Source: Labrys miyagiensis
GTDB lineage: Bacteria; Pseudomonadota; Alphaproteobacteria; Rhizobiales; Labraceae
NCBI RefSeq assembly: GCF_030160835.1
Contig: NZ_BSPC01000075.1
Location: 1 to 64,000, forward strand
Reading direction: 5' to 3'
DNA: 64,000 nucleotides
The position numbers and the translations under genes were made by a program. Below the pieces are notes generated by a model. It saw only the letters and a list, made by a program, of their open reading frames with translations. It was not told the DNA's origin and did no database searches. This document shows positions 24,134-32,665 of the stretch, piece after piece (the stretch's first letter is position 1; the number at the start of each line of letters is the position of its first letter).

Positions 24134-24406
24134 GCAGCGGTCGACCGGGCCTAACTGCGAATCCTACGCTTGCGCTCGCCATTGAAGCCCCGTTTGGGGG
24201 GGCTCTCGCTGCCAAAAGCGTATGATATTGGCAACACTTCGGATTTTTTGCGCGGGTGACATTGACACTCCTCGCGCATTTCTCTTTCGTGAATTTAATG
24301 CTTTGAAGTGTCAGGCCGTCCTTGGGCAACTTGCCGTCGGCCTTAACCGAACAGTAACCATACTAGCGACGGTATCATGCCACGCGGTCATTTCTTCGGG
24401 GGTTCT

Positions 24407-24994
24407 ATGAAATTGGTTCGTCTCGCGCTGCTCGCGGCGTTCACGGTGGGCCTTGCCGCCTGCCAATATGCCAGGACACCGGATCCCGTGCTTTCGGAAC
24501 GTGATGCCCAGTTCATGGCCATGATTCCGACTGCCAAGGAAGACCCGATGTTCGCCCGTTACATGGTGGACAATCCCACTGGCGAGCCGCCAGGCGTGGT
24601 GGTGGTCGAGACCAGGCAGCACCAGCTCTACTATACGCTGCCCGATGGCAAGGCGATGCGCTATGGCGTGGCCCTCGGCAGCGAGGCCTTCGGTTGGACC
24701 GGTGAAGCCGTGATCGACCACAAGGCGGAATGGCCGGATTGGAACCCGCCCGCCGATATGGTCGCTCGTTGGCCGCAGGTCAAGAAGACTGCCGGCGGCT
24801 GGACCAACCCGCTCGGCGCCCGTGCGATGTATCTGTTCCAAGACGGCAAGGACACGCTTTACCGCATCCACGGCACCAATGAGCCCGAGAAAATCGGCCA
24901 GAGCGTTTCCTCGGGCTGCATCCGCATGCGCAATATCGATGTGATCGATCTCTACAGCCGCGTCCAGGATGGCACCAAAGTCATCGTGCGCTGA
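24407..24994 (+). CDS. L,D-transpeptidase lipoprotein
   Basis: A 195-residue YkuD-family enzyme that forms 3-3 cross-links in peptidoglycan or attaches proteins to it. The signal peptide ends in a lipobox (LAAC, Cys19), so it is tethered to a membrane. The catalytic core has YRIHGTNEPEKIGQSVSSGC followed by IRM: the histidine, the serine/glycine and the nucleophilic cysteine are all present. The segment WPDWNPPADMVAR is typical of Hyphomicrobiales members, which have many paralogues. ATG 24407 is chosen over one 30 bases upstream because GGGGG precedes it and the signal peptide starts there. Confidence 0.93.
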   Translation: MKLVRLALLAAFTVGLAACQYARTPDPVLSERDAQFMAMIPTAKEDPMFARYMVDNPTGEPPGVVVVETRQHQLYYTLPDGKAMRYGVALGSEAFGWTGEAVIDHKAEWPDWNPPADMVARWPQVKKTAGGWTNPLGARAMYLFQDGKDTLYRIHGTNEPEKIGQSVSSGCIRMRNIDVIDLYSRVQDGTKVIVR

Positions 24995-25087
24995 GGGCGA
25001 GGGCGCCCTCGCGAGAGGGCGTTGCAAGGTCTGGATCTGATTATGGAATCAGGTCCGAGCCCAGGGTATTGACCTCGAGAGACAACA

Positions 25088-25117
25088 AAGCCCCGGTTTT
25101 CCCGGGGCTTTTTGTTT
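25088..25117 (+). terminator. Rho-independent terminator
   Basis: Stem AAGCCCCGG (25088-25096) and CCGGGGCTT (25102-25110) with loop TTTTC, followed by TTTGTTT. It lies 93 bases after the L,D-transpeptidase stop and should end that message. Confidence 0.9.
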
Positions 25118-25224
25118 AGAGCGTTTTACTTTCAGATCGAATCACCAAGAATCGCAAAATGCTTTTGATACCAGTAAGTTAATTTCGAAATTCGCTCCTG
25201 CCTGAACGCATTTTGCTCTAGGCT
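25118..25224. repeat. Interspersed repeat with TTGCGATTCTTGGTGATTCG core, copy 1
   Basis: Bounded by AGAGCGTTTTA on the left and GCATTTTGCTCT on the right, which are imperfect inverted ends. On the minus strand 25121-25158 reads TTTGCGATTCTTGGTGATTC then GATCTGAAAGTAAAACGC. The same core recurs, in the opposite orientation, at 30212-30249. No gene is supported between 25225 and 25400. Confidence 0.75.
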
Positions 25225-25400
25225 CGAAGGCCGAGGAAGATCATTCAGGGGGCGGGTTCTTTTGTCGATCCCGCACCAGGCATGAACGCAGCCAGCCCAG
25301 GAGAGGGCAGCGATGTTCCGTAAGGGTGACGCAATATCACGCCGGCCGGCGTCTAACAACGCCGCCCCATCATCCAATGCCGCGGAGACAGGTGTTCGGC

Positions 25401-25589
25401 TCAGTCCTGAGCCATCTGCTGCAGGCGGGTAAGGGCCGCCTCGGCACTCATCTGGCGCTGATTCTTTTCCTTGCTGGCGCTGCCGACCGCCGCCGCGAGC
25501 GCAGGCATGGCGATCTTGCCATAACGATCCTCAAGCCTTTCCCGCTTCACAGATGCGGGTTGCTGGAGACGCGATCCCTCGATATCCAT
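25401..25589 (-). CDS. Possible small hypothetical protein
   Basis: A 62-residue frame with helix-friendly, mixed-charge composition (RLQQPASVKRERLEDRYGKI, ALAAAVGSASKEKNQRQ, SAEAALTRLQQMAQD). It resembles small conserved proteins of the order in character, but I recognise no family and see only a weak ribosome-binding site. It may be real; the alternative is non-coding DNA. Confidence 0.4.
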   Translation of the reverse strand: MDIEGSRLQQPASVKRERLEDRYGKIAMPALAAAVGSASKEKNQRQMSAEAALTRLQQMAQD

Positions 25590-25791
25590 AATCCGGTCCT
25601 CAAGCCACAGTACCAGGCAGTGCTTGCGTAAAATTTATGCATCGCTGCCAATAACTTGAGCATAATTTTACATTGACGGCGCGGCATTTGTGACGAGCCT
25701 GCGACATCTATGTCCTATATACGACATCTCCTGTTGCTTTCGTTAGCCCTGTTGCAAAAACACCACAGACTGGAACAGGCCTGAAATAACG

Positions 25792-25818
25792 AAAAAGCCG
25801 CGCTTTGAGGGCGCGGCT
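25792..25818 (-). terminator. Rho-independent terminator for the minus strand
   Basis: Read on the minus strand: stem AGCCGCGC (25818-25811), loop, GCGCGGCT (25803-25796), then TTTTTC. It lies 93 bases past the stop of the small gene that ends at 25911. The rest of the 25590-25910 gap is relatively AT-rich with no gene seen. Confidence 0.85.
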
Positions 25819-25910
25819 GTGATCTGAAACCGGTTTGGCCGAGACTGTGACGGTTCGCTTACAGGCGCGGAACGGCGTCGCATTTCGACAAAAGATGCGC
25901 TGGCGCGGAA

Positions 25911-26126
25911 TCAGGCAGCCAGATGGTCGTCATCCTCGCGCAGGCAGGCCGGCATCTCATGCTTGGCCTTGGCCGGCTTGGTCTCCTTGCGGGCGACCTG
26001 TGCGGCGGCGGCCGCAACGGCCGAGATGCCGATAGCGCGATAGAGATGTTCGAGCTGCTCGCGGGCAGGGCCCTGCAAGGCCTGCTTTTGCTCAGTCGGC
26101 AGGGCCGGGATATGGGACGCGGTCAT
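25911..26126 (-). CDS. Small hypothetical protein, 71 residues
   Basis: A short charged protein: PALPTEQKQALQGPAREQLE, a helical alanine-rich middle (AIGISAVAAAAAQVARKE), and a lysine-rich then acidic end (TKPAKAKHEMPACLREDDDHLAA). AGGAGTT precedes the ATG at the correct distance, and a terminator follows, so the gene is probably expressed alone. No family or function recognised. Confidence 0.68.
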   Translation of the reverse strand: MTASHIPALPTEQKQALQGPAREQLEHLYRAIGISAVAAAAAQVARKETKPAKAKHEMPACLREDDDHLAA

Positions 26127-26335
26127 GGGTAACTCCTAACGCAACTACACGCTCTACTTGCATTCACCCTGTGGGTGCATTGAAGCGAGGTGAGGGCGGG
26201 ACTGTGAATATTTAACGGCGAAGCTATCATGGTTAACGTGATAGACCCGTGATACTTCGCACAACGCATCCGCAGCCTACTCCGCCCTTGCTGAACGCAG
26301 GCTTAACCGTCGCAAAGGCCGGGAAGAAAATACGG

Positions 26336-26812
26336 TCAGGCGTGGGGCAGGGCCCAGGGCTGGACACTGATCATGGTCCAGGCGCCGCCGCTCGTCTGGC
26401 AGCCCTTGCCCTGATACCATTGCGTACCGGCGTTCTCGGTGAGCGCGGCGACGAAGCTGCGGCAGGTGGCCCTGTTCTCGACGAAGGCATCGGCGACCGG
26501 TGTCACTGAACCATGCGTGCCAGCCTCGGTGTTCGACCACAGCATGGAGGCGCCCGGGTTCTGCGGGTTCATGGCCGCCTGCAGCGCCAGTTTGGTCTTG
26601 TCCCAGTCGGCATCCGTCATGCTGGCGCTAAGGCGGTTGTCCTGAGCGGGAATCGAGCCGGTGGTCGTCTTGTCCTCGGCGGAGCCGAAGATCGGGCCAA
26701 GCGGGGTCGAGATGGCACAGCTGGATAAAATCATGCCCGCGAACAGCACGCAGAGTGGGCCGAGAGCGCGGCGCGCGCTATAAGCAGCCTTGAAATCGAA
26801 CCTGTCGAACAC
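26336..26812 (-). CDS. RT0821/Lpp0805-like surface lipoprotein
   Basis: A 158-residue predicted lipoprotein. The hydrophobic stretch [16 protein letters not shown] ends in a lipobox with the cysteine at 32. The mature domain has [20 protein letters not shown], then [27 protein letters not shown] and [15 protein letters not shown], which follows the pattern of the RT0821/Lpp0805 surface proteins (17-kDa antigen-like C-termini with a disulfide between two cysteines). It is divergent from pdxH, 14 bases apart. Function in the envelope is unknown. Confidence 0.72.
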   Translation of the reverse strand: MFDRFDFKAAYSARRALGPLCVLFAGMILSSCAISTPLGPIFGSAEDKTTTGSIPAQDNRLSASMTDADWDKTKLALQAAMNPQNPGASMLWSNTEAGTHGSVTPVADAFVENRATCRSFVAALTENAGTQWYQGKGCQTSGGAWTMISVQPWALPHA

Positions 26813-26826
26813 CTTGGAGCCACCCC

Positions 26827-27477
26827 ATGACAGTAACGTTAGGTAATCCTGCCACAGGCGAGTTAATATCGGGTGACTCCAGCGGCTTTCTCGCTGCAGG
26901 CGAGCCGTTCATTCTGTTTTCCCAATGGCTTGGCGAGGCAGAAAAGTCCGAGCCGAACGATCCCAATGCGATGGCGCTTGCTACTGTCGATCCCGATGGC
27001 CTGCCCGATGTGCGCATGGTGCTGCTCAAGGGCCTCGATGACCATGGCTTTGTCTTCTACACGAACACCGAGAGCGCCAAGGGGACTGAGCTTGACGCCA
27101 ATCCCAAGGCCGCTCTGCTGTTCCATTGGAAGAGCCTGCGCCGGCAGGTCCGCATCCGCGGGCCTGTAGAGCGTGTCAGCGACGCGGAGGCCGATGCCTA
27201 TTATGCCACGCGCCCGCGCGGCAGCCGCGTCGGCGCCTGGGCCTCGCAGCAGTCGCGCCCGCTCGAAGGGCGCTTTGCTCTGGAAAAGGCAGTCGCCTCC
27301 TACACGGCCAGGTTCGGCATCGGCGAGATTCCGCGCCCGCCTCATTGGACAGGCTTTCGCATCCTGCCGGTACAGATCGAGTTCTGGCACGACAGGCCCT
27401 TCCGCCTGCATGACCGCCTCGTCTTCCGGCGAAGCGTCCCGGCAGGGGGCTGGTCGCGCCAGCAATTGTACCCATGA
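26827..27477 (+). CDS. pdxH: Pyridoxamine 5'-phosphate oxidase
   Basis: A 216-residue FMN enzyme that oxidises pyridoxine or pyridoxamine 5'-phosphate to pyridoxal 5'-phosphate. Family motifs occur in order: [25 protein letters not shown] (in parts), [63 protein letters not shown], and the C-terminal [18 protein letters not shown]. The short gap to the divergent lipoprotein leaves little room for a promoter, so the promoters must overlap the coding starts. It is upstream of an SDR, fabI and a phosphatase, a known grouping in Rhizobiales. Confidence 0.96.
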   Translation: MTVTLGNPATGELISGDSSGFLAAGEPFILFSQWLGEAEKSEPNDPNAMALATVDPDGLPDVRMVLLKGLDDHGFVFYTNTESAKGTELDANPKAALLFHWKSLRRQVRIRGPVERVSDAEADAYYATRPRGSRVGAWASQQSRPLEGRFALEKAVASYTARFGIGEIPRPPHWTGFRILPVQIEFWHDRPFRLHDRLVFRRSVPAGGWSRQQLYP

Positions 27478-27568
27478 GGCGATCTCGTGCTTTTGCCGCA
27501 TTTCATTCCGGCGGCCCAATGCCTATGTGTGGGGACACGGCGCCTAGGCGCTACCCTCCTTTCATTGA

Positions 27569-28330
27569 ATGGCCGTCGTCATGACCACGAGTGCTTCCCA
27601 TCCCCAGCGCGCCATGCTGCTGACCGGCGCCTCCCGCGGCATCGGCCATGCGACGGTTAAGCGCTTTTCCGCCGCCGGCTGGCGGGTGATCACCTGTTCG
27701 CGCCACGCCTTTCCTGAGGAATGCCCCTGGGAGGCGGGACCGGAGGATCATATCCAGGTCGATCTCGCCGATCCCGTCAATACGGAAGAGGCGATCGTCG
27801 AGATCAAGGATCGGCTGAACGGGGCGGGCCTGCATGCGCTGGTCAACAATGCCGCGATCTCGCCCAAGGACAAGCAGGGCGCGCGCCTCGGCAGCATCGA
27901 TACCAGCCTCGCCGACTGGCAATGGGTGTTCCAGGTCAATTTCTTCGCGCCCATCATGCTGGCCCGTGGGCTGATCGAGGAGCTGGAGCAGGTCAAGGGC
28001 TCGGTGGTGAACGTCACCTCGATCGCCGGCGCGCGCGTGCATCCCTTCGCCGGTGCGGCCTACGGCACCTCCAAGGCGGCGCTGGCTGCCTTAACGCGCG
28101 AGATGGCCTCCGACTTCGCGCCACGCGGCATCCGCGTGAACGCCATTGCCCCGGGTGAGATCGACACCTCCATCCTCTCGCCCGGCACCGAGAAGATCGT
28201 GGCGCAGATCCCGATGCGCCGGCTCGGCACGCCCGACGAGGTGGCCAAGACCATCTATTTCCTGTGCACGGACCAGAGTTCCTATGTGAACGGCGCCGAG
28301 ATCGCCATCAATGGCGGCCAGCACGTGTAA
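27569..28330 (+). CDS. SDR family oxidoreductase
   Basis: A 253-residue classical short-chain dehydrogenase. LLTGASRGIGHATV binds NAD(P), NNAAISP stabilises the nucleotide fold, and the catalytic Tyr-x3-Lys is in AAYGTSKAALAALTREMASDFAP. It ends with the normal EIAINGGQHV. The start is ATG 27569; another ATG 12 bases later is possible. It stands between pdxH and fabI, which may indicate a housekeeping role, but the substrate is unknown. A palindromic element begins 10 bases after its stop. Confidence 0.9.
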   Translation: MAVVMTTSASHPQRAMLLTGASRGIGHATVKRFSAAGWRVITCSRHAFPEECPWEAGPEDHIQVDLADPVNTEEAIVEIKDRLNGAGLHALVNNAAISPKDKQGARLGSIDTSLADWQWVFQVNFFAPIMLARGLIEELEQVKGSVVNVTSIAGARVHPFAGAAYGTSKAALAALTREMASDFAPRGIRVNAIAPGEIDTSILSPGTEKIVAQIPMRRLGTPDEVAKTIYFLCTDQSSYVNGAEIAINGGQHV

Positions 28331-28340
28331 CGGAGAGCAC

Positions 28341-28435
28341 GTCCTGCTGGGACCGATGGCCTCCTGGCCGGCTCATTCCTTCCTGCAAGCGCGACGTTTC
28401 CAGGATGCCGGCTGAAAGCCAGCGGTTCCAGGCGA
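28341..28435. repeat. Palindromic element, GATGGCCTCC type
   Basis: Reads CTGGGACCGATGGCCTCCTG then GCCGGCTCATTCC, a spacer, and TTTCCAGGATGCCGGCTGAA then AGCCAGCGGTTCCAGG. The flanks TGGGACCG and GGCTC match those of the elements at 6028, 15854, 50168 and 54669, while the hairpin between them differs. Confidence 0.7.
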
Positions 28436-28535
28436 TGCCGCTTCCCTGGAACTCCCCGAAAAAAGGCCGAACGCCCCTTTCCCGCTGCGCGGCCTTCCGT
28501 TATTCATGCCCTTCCTTTTGAATAGGCAGTTGCGA

Positions 28536-29354
28536 ATGACAGCAAGTGGTTTGATGGCCGGCAAACGCGGCCTCATCATGGGAGTGGCAAATAACAGGTC
28601 GATCGCCTGGGGTATTGCCAAGGCATGCCGGCAGCATGGCGCCGAGCTTGCCTTCACTTATCAGGGTGATGCTCTCAAGAAGCGCGTGGAGCCTCTGGCG
28701 GCTGAGCTCGATGCTCTTGTCGTCGGCCATTGCGATGTCACCGATGGCGATACTATCGACGCCGTCTTCGCCGAGGTCGAGGCCAAATGGGGCAAGCTCG
28801 ACTTCGTCGTCCATGCCATTGCCTTTTCCGACAAGGACCAGCTCGACGGCCGCTACATCGAGACGACCGAAGAGAACTTCACCAAGACCATGCTGATCTC
28901 CTGCTATTCGCTCACCTCGGTGGCCCAGCGCGCCGAGAAGCTGATGAGGGATGGCGGCTCGCTGCTGACGCTGACCTATTACGGCGCCGAGAAATGGATG
29001 CCCCATTACAATGTGATGGGCGTCGCCAAGGCCGCCCTCGAGGCGAGCGTGCGCTATCTCGCCGCCGATCTCGGCGAGAAGGCGATTCGCGTGAATGCGA
29101 TCTCCGCCGGCCCGATCAAGACGCTGGCTGCCTCCGGCATCGGCGATTTCCGCTACATCCTGAAGTGGAACGAGTATAACGCGCCGCTGCGCCGCACCGT
29201 GACCATTGAGGAAGTGGGCGAGGCGGGTGCCTATCTGCTCTCCGACATGTCGCGGGGCGTGACCGGCGAGGTCCACCATGTCGATGCCGGCTACCACGTC
29301 GTCGGCATGAAGAACCCGACTTCCCCCGACATCACCCTGGCCGGCAAGGACTGA
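28536..29354 (+). CDS. fabI: Enoyl-ACP reductase FabI
   Basis: A 272-residue NADH-dependent enzyme that reduces the enoyl-ACP double bond, the last step of each fatty-acid elongation round. Typical features: GKRGLIMGVANNRSIAWGIA at the start, AELAFTYQGDALKKRV, HAIAFSDKDQL, the catalytic Tyr-x6-Lys in HYNVMGVAKAALEASVRYLA, and AISAGPIKTLAASGI. The start chosen is MTASGLMAGKRG; an upstream in-frame ATG would add ten residues. It is followed by a histidine phosphatase and, further on, aroC, the conserved Rhizobiales order. Confidence 0.96.
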   Translation: MTASGLMAGKRGLIMGVANNRSIAWGIAKACRQHGAELAFTYQGDALKKRVEPLAAELDALVVGHCDVTDGDTIDAVFAEVEAKWGKLDFVVHAIAFSDKDQLDGRYIETTEENFTKTMLISCYSLTSVAQRAEKLMRDGGSLLTLTYYGAEKWMPHYNVMGVAKAALEASVRYLAADLGEKAIRVNAISAGPIKTLAASGIGDFRYILKWNEYNAPLRRTVTIEEVGEAGAYLLSDMSRGVTGEVHHVDAGYHVVGMKNPTSPDITLAGKD

Positions 29355-29528
29355 GGCTGGCGGGGCAGGGTTTTCCCTCACCGAAAAGTTTATGGACTTT
29401 TCCGAAGGATTGCTCTCGGTTCGGCGGCGTTCCGCCCCCAACAGGGCGCGATGCGAGATCAGTGGATTAGGTATCAGGCGGCCTATAACTGGCCACTATA
29501 CCGAGGCACCAGAACAAGGAACAGGCTC

Positions 29529-30110
29529 TTGGCGCAAACTCTTTACTTCATGCGCCACGGCGAGACGAACTGGAATGCCGAGGCTCGTCTGCAGGGCCAG
29601 CAGGACGTCCCTCTCAACGAGATCGGACGTGCGCAGGCTGCCGAGGCCGGCCGCAGGCTCGCCACAGTGCTTCCCGAACCCGACAGCCTGCCCTGGCAGG
29701 TCAGCCCTCTCGGCCGGACGCGCGAGACGGCCGAACTCGCGCGCAAGGCCATCGGCCTGCCTCCGAACCGCTACAAGCTGGATGACAGGCTGAAGGAGCT
29801 CACCTTCGGCAATTGGGAAGGCAAGACCTGGGCGGAGTTGCGCTCGATCGACCGCAACATGGTGAAGGCGCGCTCGTCCGATAAATGGGCCTATGTGCCG
29901 CCGCGCGGCGAGAGTTATGCCATGCTGCGCGACCGCATCGCCGGCTGGCTGAAGACCGTCAACCAGGATCTGGTCATCGTCAGCCATGGCGGCGTCGCCC
30001 GGGTCCTCCTGGCACTGCTAACCGGCATCCCCGGTAACGAAGCGGCGGATGCCGCAATCTGGCAGGGCAAGCTGTTGGTATTCCGCGGCAAGACGGCGGA
30101 GTGGGTGTAG
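29529..30110 (+). CDS. Histidine phosphatase family protein
   Basis: A 193-residue phosphatase of the phosphoglycerate-mutase-like superfamily. The active-site RHG is in LYFMRHGETNWNAEARLQGQ; a second conserved arginine follows in SPLGRTRETAEL, the catalytic acid in LKELTFGNWEGKT and the second histidine in VIVSHGGVARVLLALL. I place the start at TTG 29529, preceded by AAGGAACAGG, because homology begins there; an ATG 78 bases upstream would add a non-homologous extension. Substrate unknown. It sits in the fabI-aroC neighbourhood. Confidence 0.88.
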   Translation: MAQTLYFMRHGETNWNAEARLQGQQDVPLNEIGRAQAAEAGRRLATVLPEPDSLPWQVSPLGRTRETAELARKAIGLPPNRYKLDDRLKELTFGNWEGKTWAELRSIDRNMVKARSSDKWAYVPPRGESYAMLRDRIAGWLKTVNQDLVIVSHGGVARVLLALLTGIPGNEAADAAIWQGKLLVFRGKTAEWV

Positions 30111-30169
30111 AGAGCGGCAAGGCCCGGAACGAGTGAACCCGTCCAGGGCCCTGTAGCAAAGCGCGTTTA

Positions 30170-30252
30170 CGTGCAAACGCCCATTGCTCTAACTCCTTGT
30201 TTTAACGCGTCTTTGCGATTCTCGGTGATTCGATCCGAAGCCAAAACGCCGT
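30170..30252. repeat. Interspersed repeat with TTGCGATTCTCGGTGATTCG core, copy 2
   Basis: The core at 30212-30249 matches copy 1 (25121-25158, other strand) at almost every position across about 38 bases, differing mainly C for T. Outside it the two copies share only GCTCT and AAACG fragments. No gene is supported in 30111-30392. Confidence 0.7.
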
Positions 30253-30392
30253 CGAGAGAACGAATTTCAGCCGCGACCCGAGAACCTCACGGCCGAGGGG
30301 AGGGCAGGTAAACCGATCGATCTCTATATCACGAGCAGACCGGCCACCGGTTGCGACCGGCGGCTGAAACTTGCCGATGGGGTTGTGAAAAC

Positions 30393-30417
30393 AAAAAGGC
30401 CAGCCCGAAGGCTGGCC
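30393..30417 (-). terminator. Rho-independent terminator for the PsiF-like gene
   Basis: On the minus strand, GGCCAGCC (30417-30410), loop TTCG, GGCTGGCC (30405-30398), then TTTTTG. It lies 25 bases past the stop at 30442. Confidence 0.9.
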
Positions 30418-30441
30418 CCTTGTCGTTGCGAGCGAGCGCGC

Positions 30442-30702
30442 TCAAGCGCCGCCCTTATGCATGCAATTGGCCTCGAAGCGGCTGTAAGCCTTGCCATGCA
30501 GCTTCTTCTGATGGCCTTGGGCCGCGCAGGATTTCGAGGCCGAAACCTTGTGGACGTGCTTTGTCATCGGCTTCATGGTCTTGGCGGCAGGTGCCGGTGT
30601 CGCGGGCGCCGCTCCGGGGGTGGTTTGGGCGAAGGCAGCCCCCGCACCCAGTGACAATGACAGAACGATCGCCGAAACAAGTCCTTTCCGAAGGGCATTC
30701 AT
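30442..30702 (-). CDS. PsiF-like periplasmic protein, paralogue 1
   Basis: An 86-residue secreted protein: signal peptide (GLVSAIVLSLSLGAGAAFAQ), Pro/Ala-rich linker, then a compact cysteine motif (SKSCAAQGHQKKLHGKAYSR followed by FEANCMHKGGA). The C-x(n)-LHGK-x(n)-F-x3-C pattern is that of PsiF repeats, known from phosphate-starvation-induced proteins of unknown action. GGAGG precedes the ATG. It has its own terminator and is adjacent to a second paralogue that shares QTTP...AP...AM-K linkers, indicating a tandem duplication. Confidence 0.8.
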   Translation of the reverse strand: MNALRKGLVSAIVLSLSLGAGAAFAQTTPGAAPATPAPAAKTMKPMTKHVHKVSASKSCAAQGHQKKLHGKAYSRFEANCMHKGGA

Positions 30703-30821
30703 GGGAACCTCCTCTTTGAAGCATTGCCTCTAGGACAGTTCTTGCTAGTGGCACACAATACTTCGCAGGCTTGGTGAAATTGAGGCTGTTGCAGTCCGCT
30801 CGCATCGGTTGTTTTGAAGAC

Positions 30822-30849
30822 AAAAAAGGCCAGTCGCGAGACTGGCCTT
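30822..30849 (-). terminator. Rho-independent terminator for the second PsiF-like gene
   Basis: On the minus strand, GGCCAGTC (30847-30840), loop TCGC, GACTGGCC (30835-30828), then TTTTTTG. It separates the two PsiF-like genes, so they are transcribed independently. Confidence 0.92.
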
Positions 30850-30876
30850 CCGAAGCGTCAAAATCGTTGGGGTTGA

Positions 30877-31137
30877 TCAGGCCGGACCGCCATGGCTCTT
30901 GCAGCTTTCGCGGAATTTCTTGCGGTCCTTGCCATGCAGGCCCTGCTTGTCGGCGGCGGCCGAGCAGGCCTTGGAGATGGCTGCCTTCTGGTCAGCGCTC
31001 ATGGCCGGCTTCGCGGGCTTGGCCTTCATGGCAGGAGCCGGGGTCGCAGGGGCCGGCGTCGTCTGGGCGTAGGCGGCACCCGCGCTGAGGGCCAGCACGG
31101 CAACGGCAGGAATGAGCAGGGATTTCAGGATTTTCAT
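30877..31137 (-). CDS. PsiF-like periplasmic protein, paralogue 2
   Basis: An 86-residue secreted protein with signal peptide (LLIPAVAVLALSAGAAYAQ), a repetitive Pro/Ala/Lys linker (PAPATPAPAMKAKPAKPAMS) and a PsiF-type module, ISKACSAAADKQGLHGKDRK then KFRESCKSHGG. The internal motif LHGK and the C-x(n)-F-x3-C spacing match the neighbour at 30442. GGAGGA lies 7 bases before ATG 31137, which is preferred over an ATG 15 bases upstream. The biological role of PsiF proteins is unknown; a periplasmic location is predicted. Confidence 0.82.
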   Translation of the reverse strand: MKILKSLLIPAVAVLALSAGAAYAQTTPAPATPAPAMKAKPAKPAMSADQKAAISKACSAAADKQGLHGKDRKKFRESCKSHGGPA

Positions 31138-31334
31138 GGCAGTCTCCTCCATGAGGCCACGCCTCTGGATTCTTGTTGTGCCGCCCGCCCATCCGCTGCC
31201 ATGCGGCGAAGTCGTGGTGAAATTGTGGCACAGTCCTGCCTTCCGCTAGGTTATCCGATAAAACTGCGCAAAGCCGTTCCCTGCCGGGCCTGTCATGCTG
31301 TAGAAGGCTGCCAAATCGGTCGCAGCGGGTTGCC

Positions 31335-32450
31335 ATGTCCTTCAACACATTCGGTCAGTTGTTTCGCGTCACCACCTATGGCGAGAGCCATGGCATCGCG
31401 CTGGGGTGCGTGATCGACGGCTGTCCGCCGCGCCTGCCCGTGAGCGAGGCGATGATCCAGGGCTTCCTCGACCGCCGCAAGCCGGGCCAGAGCCGCTTCA
31501 CCACGCAGCGCCGCGAGCCCGACCAGGTGCGTATCCTCTCCGGCGTGATGGCGGACGAGACGACCGGCGAACTCGTGACCACCGGCACCCCGATCAACCT
31601 GATGATCGAGAATGTCGACCAGCGCTCCAAGGATTACGGGGAGATCAAGGACAGGTATCGGCCCGGCCATGCCGACTATGCCTATGACGTCAAATACGGC
31701 CTGCGCGACTATCGCGGCGGTGGGCGTTCCTCGGCCCGTGAGACCGCCTCGCGCGTGGCGGCCGGCGCCATCGCCCGCCAGGTGCTGCCCGGCGTGACCA
31801 TCCGCGGCGCCCTGGTGCAGATGGGCCCGCACAGGATCGACCGCACGCGCTGGGACTGGGGCGCGGTCGACAACAATCCCTTCTTCTGCCCCGATCCGGT
31901 GATGGCCGAGTTCTTCGAGACCTATCTCGACGACATTCGCAAGGCCGGCTCCTCCATCGGCGCGGTGATCGAGGTGGTGGCGGAAGGCGTGCCGCCGGGC
32001 CTGGGCGCGCCGATCTATGGCAAGCTCGACGGCGACCTTGCGGCGGCTATGATGAGCATCAACGCGGTCAAGGGCGTCGAGATTGGCGACGGTTTTGCGG
32101 CGGCCGAACTCGGCGGCGAAGAGAATGCCGACGAGATGCGCATGGGCAATGACGGCAAGCTTCTGTTCCTCTCCAACCACGCCGGCGGCATCCTCGGCGG
32201 CATCTCGACCGGCCAGCCGGTGGTGGTGCGTTTTGCCGTGAAGCCGACCTCCTCGATCCTGCAGACCCGCCGCACGGTGGACCGCTACGGCCACGATGCC
32301 GATATCATCACCAAGGGCCGCCATGACCCCTGCGTCGGCATCCGCGCCGTGCCGGTGGGCGAGGCGATGATGGCCTGCGTGCTGGCCGATCACCTGCTCC
32401 GCCATCGCGGGCAGGTGGGTACGCCGGTGGAGTGGCCGTTCAGGAAATAG
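31335..32450 (+). CDS. aroC: Chorismate synthase
   Basis: A 371-residue enzyme that converts 5-enolpyruvylshikimate 3-phosphate to chorismate using reduced FMN. All three family signatures are visible: [15 protein letters not shown] near the N-terminus, [20 protein letters not shown] in the middle and [19 protein letters not shown] near the end. The N-terminus [10 protein letters not shown] is normal and length is right. It follows the fabI and phosphatase genes at a distance. A palindromic repeat lies 56 bases past its stop. Confidence 0.97.
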   Translation: MSFNTFGQLFRVTTYGESHGIALGCVIDGCPPRLPVSEAMIQGFLDRRKPGQSRFTTQRREPDQVRILSGVMADETTGELVTTGTPINLMIENVDQRSKDYGEIKDRYRPGHADYAYDVKYGLRDYRGGGRSSARETASRVAAGAIARQVLPGVTIRGALVQMGPHRIDRTRWDWGAVDNNPFFCPDPVMAEFFETYLDDIRKAGSSIGAVIEVVAEGVPPGLGAPIYGKLDGDLAAAMMSINAVKGVEIGDGFAAAELGGEENADEMRMGNDGKLLFLSNHAGGILGGISTGQPVVVRFAVKPTSSILQTRRTVDRYGHDADIITKGRHDPCVGIRAVPVGEAMMACVLADHLLRHRGQVGTPVEWPFRK

Positions 32451-32505
32451 AGTAGAGCGGTTGGTGCATTCCGGGGACCGACATCCAAGGCGCCAGCTGG
32501 AATCG

Positions 32506-32577
32506 GTGTGCCGATCTTCAGACCGGCATGCTCTCGGCCTTGGTGGAAGATGCCGGTCTGAAGACCGGCACACCAAG
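32506..32577. repeat. GTGCCGGTCTTC palindromic element, copy 1 (short form)
   Basis: Left end GTGTGCCGATCTTCAGACCG then GCAT, right end GATGCCGGTCTGAAGACCGG then CACACC. Each end is itself a hairpin (GCCGGTCT/AGACCGGC). Related longer copies are at 50231-50332 and 57742-57846. Confidence 0.85.
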
Positions 32578-32665
32578 AACGCCCTAGCCGGCTCGCGTAT
32601 TGTTTCCAAGAGCGCATCGTGCGATACTTTCTTGAGTGTCGCAGGGACATCCGCGCTGCCAGGAT

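Noticed and set aside
25132-25377. 81-residue minus-strand frame
   Set aside because: It overlaps an interspersed repeat and has no ribosome-binding site; composition unlike coding DNA.
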